Shown: piece after piece, positions 10,659 to 20,589 of the stretch
Numbering within the stretch: the first letter of the stretch is position 1
How the letters are laid out: every line of letters starts with the position of its first letter
Origin: an uncultured SAR86 cluster bacterium
GTDB lineage: Bacteria > Pseudomonadota > Gammaproteobacteria > Magnimaribacterales > D2472
Length of the DNA: 64,000 bases
Direction of reading: 5' to 3'
NCBI GenBank assembly: GCA_902541245.1
Contig: CACBPT010000002.1
Span: forward strand, 39,320-103,319
The notes under the pieces: generated by a model
What the model was told of the DNA's origin: nothing
Database searches by the model: none
The model's input: the letters and a program-made list of their open reading frames with translations, nothing else
Made by a program: the position numbers and the translations under genes

Positions 10659-11783
10659 ATGAACTACATAACACCATTCGATGACTACCCAATCCATCAG
10701 GCAGTAGAGCCAATTACGATTCCTGGCTCGACTGATAGAAATTTCTATGACAGGTATTTCTTTAATGGTATGGATCCTGAAAATGAATACATCTTTGAAA
10801 TAGGTATAGCCCTTTATCCTAATAGGCATGTTATGGATGCCCACTTCAGCATCTCTTATAAGGGTAAGCAGTATTCATTTCATGCAAGTCAACGCCTAGA
10901 AAAAAACAGACTGCCTATAAATATTGGTCCGATGTGCCTAACAATTGACGAACCAATGAATGAGTTAACATTCTCATTAAAAGATCCTGATAACAAGTTA
11001 AATTGTAATCTCAAATTTTCAGCTAACTCTATTGCGCATCAAGAACCTAGATCTCTATTAATGGAGGGCACTAGAACAATTATGAATACAATAAGGTTTA
11101 CACAGCTTGGAAAATGGACGGGTGAAATATCAACTGAAGCTGGATTGGTAAAACCTATGGCGGTTTATGGCACAAGGGACAGATCATGGGGTGTCAGACC
11201 AGTAGGAGAACCTGAAGGCGGTGCTCCAGGTATGCTGAATCAAGAACCAGGAGTTTACTGGTGTTGGGCTCCTATCCATTTTGATAAGTTTTGCACTCAA
11301 TTTGGCACATTTCAGGACCAAAATGGAAATACAACTCAAATTTCTGGGCACAAATTACCCCTATATGATGATATGTCCTCTGCCCCCACTGATATTGAAA
11401 TCGAGACAATGCACTCCCTTCATCATTCCGTAAACTGGAAAAAGGGTACCCGATGGGCTACTGGCGCAAAAATATCTGGCATGCTTAAGGATAATAAAAA
11501 ATTTGAAATAGAGTTAGAGACTATGGGTCCAATATTTTTCTGTAAAGGAATTGGTTATCAGCATGATGAATGGAAACATGGTATTTGGAAAGGAGAAAGT
11601 GAAACAGGATATGAAGTATGGGACTTATCTAATATTGATCCAGGTGATTACACTTTTTTCCATACTCATCAAATTGCAAAAGCAACACTAGGCTCTGAAA
11701 AAGGTATCGGAATACTTGAAAACTTAGTTGTTGGAAGACATGATCCATCTGGCTTTGAAGACTTCTTTGATGGGGCAAAATAA
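10659..11783 (+). CDS. Hypothetical protein with AttH/carotenoid 1,2-hydratase-like (DUF7064/7065-type) features
   Basis: ORF begins directly after leuS stop; YGTRDRSWGVRP motif resembles the RDxSWGxR signature of AttH/CrtC-like lipocalin-fold proteins. Confidence 0.5.
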   Translation: MNYITPFDDYPIHQAVEPITIPGSTDRNFYDRYFFNGMDPENEYIFEIGIALYPNRHVMDAHFSISYKGKQYSFHASQRLEKNRLPINIGPMCLTIDEPMNELTFSLKDPDNKLNCNLKFSANSIAHQEPRSLLMEGTRTIMNTIRFTQLGKWTGEISTEAGLVKPMAVYGTRDRSWGVRPVGEPEGGAPGMLNQEPGVYWCWAPIHFDKFCTQFGTFQDQNGNTTQISGHKLPLYDDMSSAPTDIEIETMHSLHHSVNWKKGTRWATGAKISGMLKDNKKFEIELETMGPIFFCKGIGYQHDEWKHGIWKGESETGYEVWDLSNIDPGDYTFFHTHQIAKATLGSEKGIGILENLVVGRHDPSGFEDFFDGAK

Positions 11784-12234
11784 ATTTAAAAAGTATTTCT
11801 CAATACTTATTTGTTTTTTATTGATCACAAATTGCCAATATCAGTGGGTTGAAAAAAAACATATAGAATTAGAAAAAATTAGCTTTGGGTCTAGTATTAA
11901 AGACTCCTTTAAGAACAAAACAGTAAGATATTTTTCTGCTGGCGCATCTAAGGATAATATGAGTCTGAAAATCTTAGATATTAACTTTAGGAAGAAAAAT
12001 TTCTACGGAGGAATTGCGGCAAGAGCAAAACAAATAGAAGTTATTGGTGAATTAGAATATATTTTTTTAAATTCAACTCATAGTAAAAGTGGTATTCTTC
12101 AAATATCTGGTTGGATACCAGTTAATGAATCTAATCCGCAGTCAGAATTGATGGCGCAAAAAATAATAATTGAGGAATTGGAATTTTCTTTACTAGAAAA
12201 GCTTGTACAGGAATATTGGTTAATTGAAAGTTAG
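11770..12234 (+). CDS. lptE: LPS-assembly lipoprotein LptE
   Basis: Lipoprotein signal MGQNKFKKYFSILICFLLITNC; position directly before holA; start placed at internal Met of the 11728 ORF. Confidence 0.7.
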   Translation: MGQNKFKKYFSILICFLLITNCQYQWVEKKHIELEKISFGSSIKDSFKNKTVRYFSAGASKDNMSLKILDINFRKKNFYGGIAARAKQIEVIGELEYIFLNSTHSKSGILQISGWIPVNESNPQSELMAQKIIIEELEFSLLEKLVQEYWLIES

Positions 12235-13222
12235 TTTTATAAATTTTTTAGATCCTAAAGATCATAAATATTTCCTTTTAACTGGCGGCGAACATGTTTT
12301 AAAGCAAAATGCTGTTAAAAAGATATTAGAAAACTTAAAAATCAAAGGGTTCAGCGAGAAAGTCTCTATCTCTCAAGATGAACTCGATTCAATTCAAGAA
12401 ATAACTTCAAGAAATATGGGTGGCTCTCTTTTTCAAGAAAATCTTATCATTCACATAAAGCATACTTCGGGGAAATTTCCAGAAAAAATTAAGTCGTTTA
12501 TTGAAGACGGGCATATTTTTAAATCTTCTAACATTGCATTAATTATTGAATCAAGTATTGAGAAAACCCCAGTAAATGGAATATGGATAAAAAATTTTGA
12601 TTCCTTTGGCCTTATTATTAATTGCAGCAAATTAAAAGTTATGGAAGAAAAAATTTGGCTTAAACGACAGTTAGACTTTTTGCCTAAAAACTTACTTCCA
12701 ATATTTGGAGCTTCAATTTTTCAAAACAATGAGGCAAATCTTTTAGGCCAAAAAAATGAAGTAGCACTACTGAAACTATTATTTTTGAGTAAAGATTCTA
12801 TTAATGAGTCAAAAACAGATCATATTATCTTTGGATCTGGCATTAGTGCATTTGAACTTGAAGATTTATTAATTCAAAGAAATTTTAAAAAAGTTCTCAA
12901 AACAATTAGTTTTATGCGAGAGCAAGATCGTCAGAGCTCTGCTCCAATTATTTGGATAATTTCAAAGGTTATAAACTCTTGCTTAGAGTCATTAAAAGCA
13001 AAAGATAAAAAATCTGCATTAATTAAGAGTGGAGTTTGGTCATCTAAAATTAGTCTTTATTTGGATTTAGTAAAGCGAGCTAAGACAAAGGAGTTTTTAA
13101 AGCTAAATGAAGAAATACTAAAAATTGATTTAATTAACAAAGGTCTTGTAAAGGCAAATACCTGGGAGCAAATAGATGGCTTAGTTCTTAAGCTTCAAGA
13201 TGCGACTGCATTGCAGACTTAA
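12224..13222 (+). CDS. holA: DNA polymerase III subunit delta
   Basis: Divergent sequence but length, HolA-like N-terminus and leuS-lptE-holA synteny. Confidence 0.8.
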   Translation: MKVSFINFLDPKDHKYFLLTGGEHVLKQNAVKKILENLKIKGFSEKVSISQDELDSIQEITSRNMGGSLFQENLIIHIKHTSGKFPEKIKSFIEDGHIFKSSNIALIIESSIEKTPVNGIWIKNFDSFGLIINCSKLKVMEEKIWLKRQLDFLPKNLLPIFGASIFQNNEANLLGQKNEVALLKLLFLSKDSINESKTDHIIFGSGISAFELEDLLIQRNFKKVLKTISFMREQDRQSSAPIIWIISKVINSCLESLKAKDKKSALIKSGVWSSKISLYLDLVKRAKTKEFLKLNEEILKIDLINKGLVKANTWEQIDGLVLKLQDATALQT

Positions 13223-14030
13223 AATATTCTGAAATTTCTATATACCCCTCATAATTCTCTTGTAACTCATAATCAGTACCGATTAAATTAGTTATCGGTA
13301 AAAGGCCTTTTGTAGAGCTTGTTAACCATATGCAAGGTGAAGTATTAAAATCTTTGATATCGCATTTGCCTTCTTGCACAAAATATGAAGTGCCTTCGAG
13401 TGCCGAAATTAAGATCTGCCTAGTTATTCCTGGCAAAATATTTTCAGATAGTGCTGATGTTCTTACTACTCCCGAAGAATCAAAATAAAAAACATTACTT
13501 GCACCTGCTTCAGTCATAAAACCATCTCGATGCATTACAACTTCTTGGCAGCCTAGAGATTTTGCCTTGTTCATAGATAAAACGTTCCCAAGCAACGAAG
13601 TTGATTTGATGTTACATTTTCTCCATCGGTCATCATTGCACAACATAGCACTTATTGGAGAAGAGGAAGGAGTAGATGGCATTGCATAACCAAACCTTTC
13701 TATTTCAAGATCATCTTGGTAAAGATGGGACCTAATAGCATCAATGCCTCTAGAAATTTGATAATAAATATAACCATCTTGATCAACTAAGGCAGATTCA
13801 AGTTGTTCAATATCATGACGTACGCTCTTAAAATCAACAATCATATTCATTTGATTAACGCTTTCGATCATGCGATCAAAATGCTCTTTAAAGCACAATG
13901 GTTTTCCTAAAAAATACGGAATTACCTCATAGATACTATCTGAAAACGTATAAGCTCGAGAAAGAGGTGACACCCTGATATCATCAAGTGTGCTTAATTT
14001 ACCTTGATATATTGCAGAGATATCTATCAT
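13188..14030 (-). CDS. Class IV aminotransferase, D-amino-acid aminotransferase-like
   Basis: RAYTFSDSIYEVIPYF, MTEAGASNVF, LPGITRQ motifs; adjacent to dacA. Confidence 0.88.
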   Translation of the reverse strand: MIDISAIYQGKLSTLDDIRVSPLSRAYTFSDSIYEVIPYFLGKPLCFKEHFDRMIESVNQMNMIVDFKSVRHDIEQLESALVDQDGYIYYQISRGIDAIRSHLYQDDLEIERFGYAMPSTPSSSPISAMLCNDDRWRKCNIKSTSLLGNVLSMNKAKSLGCQEVVMHRDGFMTEAGASNVFYFDSSGVVRTSALSENILPGITRQILISALEGTSYFVQEGKCDIKDFNTSPCIWLTSSTKGLLPITNLIGTDYELQENYEGYIEISEYFKSAMQSHLEA

Positions 14031-15178
14031 TTACCCAAAGAAAATAAGCTCATGACCCAGAAGACAATTCGAGCCCAAATTCTTCCAAAGAAACCTTTTG
14101 CTTCGACAGACTCTATTGCAATCAGTGGTGCTGATAGCACTAATTGGTCGTTAGAAATAAATTCAATACTACCAATTACATCGCCTTCAGATATGGGAGC
14201 TTGAAGATTGTTATTAAAATTATAATTTGCTTTCAAATTTTTAAAAGCAGATCTAGGTAAAGTTAACAAAATGTCCTCCTTAGCTCCAAGAGGCACTTTA
14301 TCCAACTTACCGCCCCATACTTTTGCAGAGGTGACCTCAGTATCTTTTGTAACTAGTTTTTGGGTAGCAAAAAATCTAAATCCATACTCAAGAAGTCTTT
14401 GAGATGCAGTTAGCCTTTCGTTTTCTGAGGGGCTTCCAGCTACCACTGCAATTAATCTCATATCGTTTCTCTTTGCAGATGAGATTAAACAATATCCAGC
14501 TGAATCAGTATGTCCTGTTTTAACTCCATCTACTGTTTCATCTCTCCATAGAAGCTTGTTTCTATTGAGCTGTCTTATGCCGCTAAATGTGAATTCTTTT
14601 TCTTTGTATATTGCATAGTGATCAGGAAACTTATTAATCATTGCTTTTGTGATATTTGCTAAATCTTTTGCAGATGAAAAATGATCTGGATCTGTCCAAC
14701 CAACAGCATTTTGAAACAAAGTATTGCTTAAACCTAATTCAGAAGCATAGGCATTCATAAAATCGACAAATCCTTCTTCTGAGCCAGCTACATACTCAGC
14801 CATTGCGACAGTAGCGTCATTTCCGGACTGAATAACTATTCCAGATAATAGGTCTCGAACTGAAATCCTTTTCCCAGCCTCAATAAACATTTTAGATCCA
14901 CCAGTTTTCCATGCCTTTTCACTGATCAAAACTTTGTCATCTAAACTAATTGCACCAGAAGCAATTTGATCAGCTATAACATATCCAGTCATTACCTTTG
15001 TCATGCTTGCTGGAGAAATATGATTATCAGCATTGAATTCTGCTATAACAGTATCGGTGCTTGCCTCAATCAATATGTAACTATCTAAATTTAATTTAGG
15101 TGCTTTCGGAACCATCGATTGAGCAAGAATGTCAATACAAAATAAGGCAAAAAGGAAAATATAAAATATTTTTTTCAT
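14027..15178 (-). CDS. dacA: D-alanyl-D-alanine carboxypeptidase (PBP5/6 family)
   Basis: SPASMTKVMTGYV (SxxK), SGNDATVA (SxN), VKTGHTDSAG (KTG); start chosen at MKKIFYIFLFALF signal peptide. Confidence 0.93.
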   Translation of the reverse strand: MKKIFYIFLFALFCIDILAQSMVPKAPKLNLDSYILIEASTDTVIAEFNADNHISPASMTKVMTGYVIADQIASGAISLDDKVLISEKAWKTGGSKMFIEAGKRISVRDLLSGIVIQSGNDATVAMAEYVAGSEEGFVDFMNAYASELGLSNTLFQNAVGWTDPDHFSSAKDLANITKAMINKFPDHYAIYKEKEFTFSGIRQLNRNKLLWRDETVDGVKTGHTDSAGYCLISSAKRNDMRLIAVVAGSPSENERLTASQRLLEYGFRFFATQKLVTKDTEVTSAKVWGGKLDKVPLGAKEDILLTLPRSAFKNLKANYNFNNNLQAPISEGDVIGSIEFISNDQLVLSAPLIAIESVEAKGFFGRIWARIVFWVMSLFSLGK

Positions 15179-15188
15179 TATATTGATA

Positions 15189-16220
15189 TTACTTAAATTC
15201 GATGGATAAATCATACACGGCTTTTGCATAAAAATGACTACGATTATATTTGGTAATAGCAATAAAATTTTCGTCTCCAATAAAATATTTATCTCTTGGC
15301 TTGCTTAAAAAGATTTTTTGTCCAGCTTTAATAAGATTTTTATCTTTAATATCGTTCATGTTCATTAAATTTTGTAATTCAAGATTATTTTCTATTGCAA
15401 TTGATAATAAGCTATCGCCCTCTTTAATGATATATTCCTCTTTGAAGCCTTCTGTATATTGAAGAGGAATAAATTTATTGAAATTACTTGGAAGTTCATA
15501 AATCTTACTAACATTGTTTAATTGGACTTTTTTTACTATTACACCGTCTCTTTTCCAGCCATGTTTTTTTAAATAATTAGCAATGCTGGCAACAGCATCT
15601 GGCACAGAATTAAATAAATCAGCATATCCATCTCCGTCATAATCTATTGCATAGGCTCGATAACTAGAGGAAATAAATTGTCCATATCCCATAGCACCAG
15701 CATATGATCCTTGAACTGAGTTAATATCTAAATTATTCTCTCTAGATAAAACGAAGAAGTGAATAAGTTCACTCTTAAAGAATTTTGATCTTCTCGGAAA
15801 ATCAAAACCAAGGGTTGTTAAACTATCAAGTACTCTGTAGCTACCTTTAATTTTTCCATATCTAGTCTCAACTCCTAATATGGAAGTAATAATTTCTCTT
15901 GGTACTCCAAAATCTTCTTCAACCCTATCAAAAAGAGATGCATTTTCTTTAATAAATTTTTTACCATTAATAATTCTTTTCTCTTCTATAAAAAGTTTTC
16001 TATACCTATCCCAAGTCCAAGTAAATTCTGCTGGGGATGACATTGATTGCAGAATCATCTCATGTTTTTTAGCAGATTCGAGAACCTGAATTACATAACT
16101 TTTTTCAAACCCATGATCACGAACAAGAGTTTCAATAACCTCTTTAGCTTCTGGATGCTCGGAGTAGTCAGCAGAAATATTATTTGATAAAAAAAATAAA
16201 ATTATAATTAGAATTTTCAT
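15189..16220 (-). CDS. mltB: Lytic murein transglycosylase B with embedded LysM domain
   Basis: ILGVETRYGKIKGSYRVLDSLTTLGFDFPRR, SYAGAMGYGQFISSSY; LysM-like EEYIIKEGDSLLSIAIENNLELQNLMNMNDIKDKNLIKAGQKIFL. Confidence 0.88.
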   Translation of the reverse strand: MKILIIILFFLSNNISADYSEHPEAKEVIETLVRDHGFEKSYVIQVLESAKKHEMILQSMSSPAEFTWTWDRYRKLFIEEKRIINGKKFIKENASLFDRVEEDFGVPREIITSILGVETRYGKIKGSYRVLDSLTTLGFDFPRRSKFFKSELIHFFVLSRENNLDINSVQGSYAGAMGYGQFISSSYRAYAIDYDGDGYADLFNSVPDAVASIANYLKKHGWKRDGVIVKKVQLNNVSKIYELPSNFNKFIPLQYTEGFKEEYIIKEGDSLLSIAIENNLELQNLMNMNDIKDKNLIKAGQKIFLSKPRDKYFIGDENFIAITKYNRSHFYAKAVYDLSIEFK

Positions 16221-17305
16221 TGAGGTAAAAATTTTTTATGAGTACTCATTGATATAATTATGCCAAAAGCAAAAAATAATGATATTAAAGATGACCCACC
16301 TTTACTAATAAAAGGAAGAGGCATGCCTACAACTGGAAGGAGTCCTACGACCATGCATAAATTTATAATTAAATTTGCGGCAAAAGTCAGAGTTATCCCG
16401 CCAATTACCAATCTACAAAATCTATCCCTAGCATTTAATGCTAAATAAAAACACCTTAACAAAATAAATAGATAAATACTCAGTAAGAATAAAACTCCAA
16501 TAAATCCAAACTCCTCTGCAATAACAGAAAAAATGAAATCAGTTTCTGTTTCTGGAAGAAAATTTAATTGTGTTTGAGAACCCTCCCTGAAACCTTTTCC
16601 AAAAAAGCCACCTGAGCCTATTGCGACTTTGGATTGAATTATATTCCAGCTTGCGCCAAATGGATCTATATCTTGATTAAAGAATGTTGCAATTCTTTGT
16701 CTTTGGAAAGGTTGCAATAGAATATTCCAGATAAAAGGTGAGCTTAAAATTAATAAGACAAATGACCCTCCTATAAAACTCCAACTTAAGCCAGAAAGAA
16801 AAAGCACAAAGAATCCTGAGCAAGCAATAATTATTGCAGTTCCAAGATCTGGCTGGCTAAATACAACAAAAAAACAGCTCAAAATAATTAATAAACTTAT
16901 AAATATTTCTTTTCTTTGTATTGGAAGTTTTTTGTTAAATAAGAAATTAGCTAAAAAAATTGGTACTGCTAGCTTCAATAGTTCTGAAGATTGAAAAGAA
17001 AAAGGTCCAACCCTTACCCATCTCTGTGCTCCATTAATTTCGGGACCAAAAAGATATGTAACTCCTAACAGCAAAAATGAAAAAATAAGGAACAATCCTG
17101 AGGTTCTTCTATAAATATCAGGATCAGGCTGACTAACCAAAGTCATAATTATTAACCCAAAAACAACATAAAAAAATTGCTTTAAAAGAATGCTGAAATC
17201 TGCATTTGAGGCAGAAAATAGAAAAAAAAGTCCAAGTGTTGAGAGCAAAAGAAGGCTAAAAAATAAATATGGATCAAAGTATATTTTTTGCAATTGTTTA
17301 ATCAT
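16217..17305 (-). CDS. rodA: Rod shape-determining protein RodA (SEDS)
   Basis: SEDS protein: QPDLGTAII, GSGGFFGKGFREGSQTQLNFLPETETDFIFSVIAEEFG; next to PBP2. Confidence 0.96.
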   Translation of the reverse strand: MIKQLQKIYFDPYLFFSLLLLSTLGLFFLFSASNADFSILLKQFFYVVFGLIIMTLVSQPDPDIYRRTSGLFLIFSFLLLGVTYLFGPEINGAQRWVRVGPFSFQSSELLKLAVPIFLANFLFNKKLPIQRKEIFISLLIILSCFFVVFSQPDLGTAIIIACSGFFVLFLSGLSWSFIGGSFVLLILSSPFIWNILLQPFQRQRIATFFNQDIDPFGASWNIIQSKVAIGSGGFFGKGFREGSQTQLNFLPETETDFIFSVIAEEFGFIGVLFLLSIYLFILLRCFYLALNARDRFCRLVIGGITLTFAANLIINLCMVVGLLPVVGMPLPFISKGGSSLISLFFAFGIIISMSTHKKFLPQ

Positions 17306-19133
17306 TAATTAAGCTCTTTAAAACTTCAATTGCAACTGGTCCAGCAACAGCTCCTCCGCTTTCACCATTCTCAATCACAACTGAGACAGCATATCTTGGG
17401 TTTGGCATTGGACCAAAGGCAATAATAATAGAGTGATCTCTCAATAATTCTGAGGTTCTTACTTCTTGATAAGCTTCCTTGCTGTCCAAACTAACTAGCT
17501 CTGCTGTTCCAGATTTTCCAGCTACTTGAAATTCCTTGAGATCACGAATACTTCTTGCAGTTCCAAAATCACTCTCAATAACGCCAAGCAGGGCTTGATG
17601 CATTTTGATCCAATCTGAATCATCAAATCTATCATCCTCCCAAATTTTTAAAGGTTTTGTTTTATTCTCAAGTCTTACAATAGAGGGCTCAATAAATCTT
17701 CCTTTTTTAGCAATAAGAGATGCGTAGTTCGCTAATTGCATAGGTGTTGCTAATAAATAGCCCTGTCCTATACCTAAATTAACTGTATCACCTTTAACCC
17801 AACCTGCATTCATGACGCTGTATTTCCATTCAGGAGTGGGAACTAATGCTTGATCCTCATCATAACAATCAAAGCATACTTTTTGCCCAAAACCGAGGCT
17901 AAATAAATGATTAGACAATTCCTCGATATCAGCTTGGTATGCTAATGAGTAGAAGTAAGTATTTGAACTTACCAAAAATGCTTTATGCATATTTACTTTT
18001 CCATGACCACCCCTACGCCAACCTCTAAAAACCCTACCTGTCTCTGGTAGCGTAAAAAATCCTGGATCTTTTATCTCAAAATCCCAATTAACAATATTAT
18101 TTGATAATCCATACATGCCAATTGCAGGTTTAATAGTTGATGCTGGCGGATATCTTCCTTGCAAAGCTCTATTAAAAAAAGGTTTGTCAGAATTATTAAC
18201 TAAAGTTTGAAAATCATCCTCATTCATTCCATTTGATAACTGATTTATTGAATAAGTTGGAGAGCTATATAAAACGTTAATACCTCCAGAATCTAAGTCT
18301 ATAGCAACGACTGCACCTCTTCTGTTGCCAAGGAATTTTGCAGCACTTTTTTGAGCTTCAATATCTAAATTTGTATACAAGTCAGAACCTTGTAAAGGCT
18401 TAGTAAGAGAGATTGATTGAACCAGTTTTCCTCTAGAATTTATTTCATATACTCTTTTACCATGACTTCCACTTAGATGATCTTCATATATCTCTTCCAA
18501 TCCTGTACGACCCTTTATAAGACCATGTGCGTAAACTAATTCAGCATCTCTCCAATTACTTCGAGGAATTTCAGGCATTGATTTAAATTCATCCTCAGTT
18601 CTTGAGGTATATCCTAAGACGTGTGAAAAAATATTAGGATATTCACTCATTCTTCTATAACGCTTAGCTATGAATGCATTTTGAAAATTAAAACCCCTTA
18701 CATTAAATCTAGCAATTTCTTCTTCAGAAAGATCTTTTTTTAAAACTAATTCTTTATTCACAAATGCTTTTTCTTGTTCAAGTTTTTTATACTGATATCT
18801 ATCTGATTCAGATAAAAAAATTACAGGTTGAATCTCATCTAGAAAAGAATCTATGTCAGCAATTTGATTAGGCCTTGTAATTAAATCAAAAGTTGGTTCA
18901 TTTTTAATAAGAGCTTTGCCATCTCTATCAAAAATCTCCCCCCTAAGAGCTTGGACAGGAACTATATAATTTTTATTTTTTAATGCTGCAAGCTGATAAT
19001 CGTTATATCCAGATATTTGTAAAACAAAAACTTGAACGAGAACTGCAGTTAGACTTAAAACCACAATTCCAAAAAGCAATATCGCCCTTGAAGAAAAATT
19101 ATTTTTTTCGATTTGTCTTTCTTCAAAAATCAT
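17298..19133 (-). CDS. mrdA: Penicillin-binding protein 2
   Basis: PPASTIKP (SxxK), SSNTYF, GKSGTAE (KTG-type); adjacent to rodA. Confidence 0.96.
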   Translation of the reverse strand: MIFEERQIEKNNFSSRAILLFGIVVLSLTAVLVQVFVLQISGYNDYQLAALKNKNYIVPVQALRGEIFDRDGKALIKNEPTFDLITRPNQIADIDSFLDEIQPVIFLSESDRYQYKKLEQEKAFVNKELVLKKDLSEEEIARFNVRGFNFQNAFIAKRYRRMSEYPNIFSHVLGYTSRTEDEFKSMPEIPRSNWRDAELVYAHGLIKGRTGLEEIYEDHLSGSHGKRVYEINSRGKLVQSISLTKPLQGSDLYTNLDIEAQKSAAKFLGNRRGAVVAIDLDSGGINVLYSSPTYSINQLSNGMNEDDFQTLVNNSDKPFFNRALQGRYPPASTIKPAIGMYGLSNNIVNWDFEIKDPGFFTLPETGRVFRGWRRGGHGKVNMHKAFLVSSNTYFYSLAYQADIEELSNHLFSLGFGQKVCFDCYDEDQALVPTPEWKYSVMNAGWVKGDTVNLGIGQGYLLATPMQLANYASLIAKKGRFIEPSIVRLENKTKPLKIWEDDRFDDSDWIKMHQALLGVIESDFGTARSIRDLKEFQVAGKSGTAELVSLDSKEAYQEVRTSELLRDHSIIIAFGPMPNPRYAVSVVIENGESGGAVAGPVAIEVLKSLIND

Positions 19134-19597
19134 TATTTATGGTATGGATGATTTCTGTGAATCGAACTTGCTCTGTAAATTTGTTCCATTAAAAATATTT
19201 TAAAAAGTCTGTGAGGAAAAGTTAACTCAGAGGCTGATAAAATTAATTGTGATGTTGCGAACAATTTTTTTGATACTCCATGAGCACCACCAATGATAAA
19301 GTTAATATTTATTCCATGATCAATTTTATCTTGTAAAAGGGTTGCGAATCCAAGGCTATTGATCTTTTGCCCTATTCTATCCCACAAAATTATATATGAA
19401 TCAGTATCGAGTAGTTTAACAATTTCTCCTCTCTCAGCCTCTAATATTGACTCTTTATCTAAATTTTTAGACGATAAGGGCTTAATCTCAACAAAAGAAA
19501 TTTTCAAGTTTGAGGGAATTCGTTTTGAATAAAATTGAAGAGCCTGCTTTTCCCAATCAGTTAGCTTATGACTGATACTTATTATTTTGCATTTCAT
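19133..19597 (-). CDS. rlmH: 23S rRNA (pseudouridine1915-N3)-methyltransferase
   Basis: INFIIGGAHGVSK, LTFPHRLFKIFLMEQIYRASSIHRNHPYHK C-terminal signature. Confidence 0.96.
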   Translation of the reverse strand: MKCKIISISHKLTDWEKQALQFYSKRIPSNLKISFVEIKPLSSKNLDKESILEAERGEIVKLLDTDSYIILWDRIGQKINSLGFATLLQDKIDHGININFIIGGAHGVSKKLFATSQLILSASELTFPHRLFKIFLMEQIYRASSIHRNHPYHK

Positions 19598-19932
19598 TAT
19601 GCAGAAGCGAGAGTTTTTTCACCCCACAAACTTTCTAAATCATAAAATTCACGAGTGTCTTTTTGCATTATATTTACAACAACATCTCCACAATCAACCA
19701 ATATCCACTCACATTCATCTTGGCCTTCTATACCAACTAATTTTCGCTGATGAAGTTTAATAGATTCTATTAATTTATTAGCAATTGCTTTAGCATTTCT
19801 TGAAGATGATGCCGTGGAAATGATTAACCAATCAGCAAAAACTGATGTATCTCGAATATCTAAGATGAGAATGTTCTGAGCTTTTAAATCATTCAGAGCG
19901 TCAACACAAATTGTTTTTAAATCAGAGTCCAT
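19597..19932 (-). CDS. rsfS: Ribosome silencing factor
   Basis: ADWLIISTASSSRNAKAIAN, EGQDECEWILVDCGDVVVNIM. Confidence 0.95.
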   Translation of the reverse strand: MDSDLKTICVDALNDLKAQNILILDIRDTSVFADWLIISTASSSRNAKAIANKLIESIKLHQRKLVGIEGQDECEWILVDCGDVVVNIMQKDTREFYDLESLWGEKTLASA

Positions 19933-20094
19933 AGATATTTATCACCTTGTAGTGTGTTGTAAGATTTTTTAAAATTAGTTTTAATTTTTTACGTCCTAGA
20001 TTAATTATCAGAATATCTAACTTAATTGAAGAAATCTATAAAATATTTCTAATTTATATACTCGTTCAATCAATCTTTTGATTAAGATACATAA

Positions 20095-20529
20095 ATGTAT
20101 TTAATTAATTCTTTTATCCAGTGGTTTGCTGATCATCCCGAGGTCCTTATTGGTATGGGGATATCCTCTATTTTTATTTTTTTGATCAGTATTTTGGGGA
20201 TTAGTTGGTTTGTTGCTCAAATACCTGAGGACTATTTTCTAAAATCAAAAAGACAACCCTCTAAATGGAAAGAACAAAAACCAATCCTTAGATTTGTAGT
20301 CGTGTTTGGAAAAAATCTAATTGGGCTCTCTCTAATTATTGGAGGTCTATTAATGCTAGTTTTACCTGGCCAAGGTTTGCTCACGATAGTCACTGGATTA
20401 TTATTGGTCAACTATCCAGGTAAATATAAGTTGGAACAAAAACTCTCTTCAATACCTTCTATATTTAGTGCATTAAATTGGATAAGAGTGAAGGCAAAAA
20501 AACCTCCTCTTCAAAGAAAAGCTTCTTAA
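20095..20529 (+). CDS. PGPGW-family transmembrane protein
   Basis: Two or more TM segments; MLVLPGQGLLTIVTGLLLVNYPGK resembles the PGPG motif family. Confidence 0.65.
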   Translation: MYLINSFIQWFADHPEVLIGMGISSIFIFLISILGISWFVAQIPEDYFLKSKRQPSKWKEQKPILRFVVVFGKNLIGLSLIIGGLLMLVLPGQGLLTIVTGLLLVNYPGKYKLEQKLSSIPSIFSALNWIRVKAKKPPLQRKAS

Positions 20530-20589
20530 TAATAAAATGAGATAAATTTATTCATAGACAAATAAAAAATTAAATTCAGGAGATCTGAG

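Noticed and set aside
20030-20090. AATCAA..TTGATT hairpin as terminator or operator upstream of the PGPGW gene
   Set aside because: Only 6-bp AT-rich arms; expected by chance at this base composition.
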